The notes under the pieces are model-generated. The model made no database searches, was not told the DNA's origin, and saw only the letters and a list, made by a program, of their open reading frames with translations. Source: Blastococcus sp. (GTDB lineage Bacteria > Actinomycetota > Actinomycetes > Mycobacteriales > Geodermatophilaceae). Taken from it: a stretch of DNA of 45,666 bases. The stretch lies in the NCBI GenBank assembly GCA_025465355.1, contig JAODNN010000088.1, positions 1 through 45,666 on the forward strand, read 5' to 3'. Position numbers and translations under genes: made by a program. Positions 45,635 through 45,666 of the stretch are shown here, piece by piece (position 1 is the stretch's first letter; the number at the start of each line of letters is the position of its first letter).

Positions 45635-45666
45635 GAGCCAAGGCCGCGCAGCGTGTGGACCGGTCG

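Overview
The window is chromosomal DNA of a very GC-rich actinobacterium. GTG starts are frequent, -10 boxes are of the TANNNT type, and several genes look leaderless. Gene content and order (an MFS-dTMP kinase fusion, a tad locus with an Ssd-type ATPase, an F420-type reductase, an MftD-like oxidase, a proton-pumping pyrophosphatase) fit a Geodermatophilaceae-like genus such as Blastococcus, Geodermatophilus or Modestobacter. That placement is inference from gene content, not a database result.

Layout. 1-4682: DNA replication (holB, cut by the window edge, coupled to the MFS-tmk fusion), then a divergent methyltransferase and a VOC protein. 4708-7551: topA. 7817-9675: a two-gene unit with type VII secretion hallmarks (EspC/WXG-like small protein plus a WXG-DUF1023 alpha/beta hydrolase). 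9845-12106: hppA; an intergenic region with CRP-like sites separates it from a DUF1998 helicase (12322-14835). 14853-19831: a seven-gene tad/pilus-like operon read leftward (ssd, tadA, tadB, tadC, Flp-like pilin, tadE, second TadE-like protein). Its tadA carries a one-base frameshift. 19958-22873: HAD phosphatase, small membrane protein, F420-type reductase and a Fic-like protein.

22979-36861 is a looser accessory stretch: TPR protein, MftD-like FMN oxidase with an operator-like palindrome, MFS transporter, peptide deformylase coupled to an FBP/EF-G-binding-like zinc protein, PAS-ANTAR regulator, acyltransferase, thioesterase, PPOX flavoprotein, LLM flavin oxidoreductase, AbrB-type membrane protein, siroheme synthase, DOPA-type dioxygenase, a degenerate M48-like membrane protein and a FhuF-like protein. 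37005-45634 returns to the conserved actinobacterial block: acs, holin-like membrane protein, epoxide hydrolase, marP, cupredoxin lipoprotein, CoA-type Nudix hydrolase, thioredoxin-like lipoprotein, nth, small membrane protein and crp.

The backbone genes occur in the same order as Mycobacterium tuberculosis Rv3644c-Rv3676, from memory of that genome. The right end groups acetate activation, periplasmic proteolysis, redox and DNA repair next to the cAMP regulator Crp. CRP-like palindromes lie upstream of crp, acs and hppA, which suggests a local regulatory circuit. Genes are packed tightly, with nine 4-nt start/stop overlaps, and no gap between genes exceeds 300 bases. I see no rRNA, tRNA, CRISPR array or insertion sequence.
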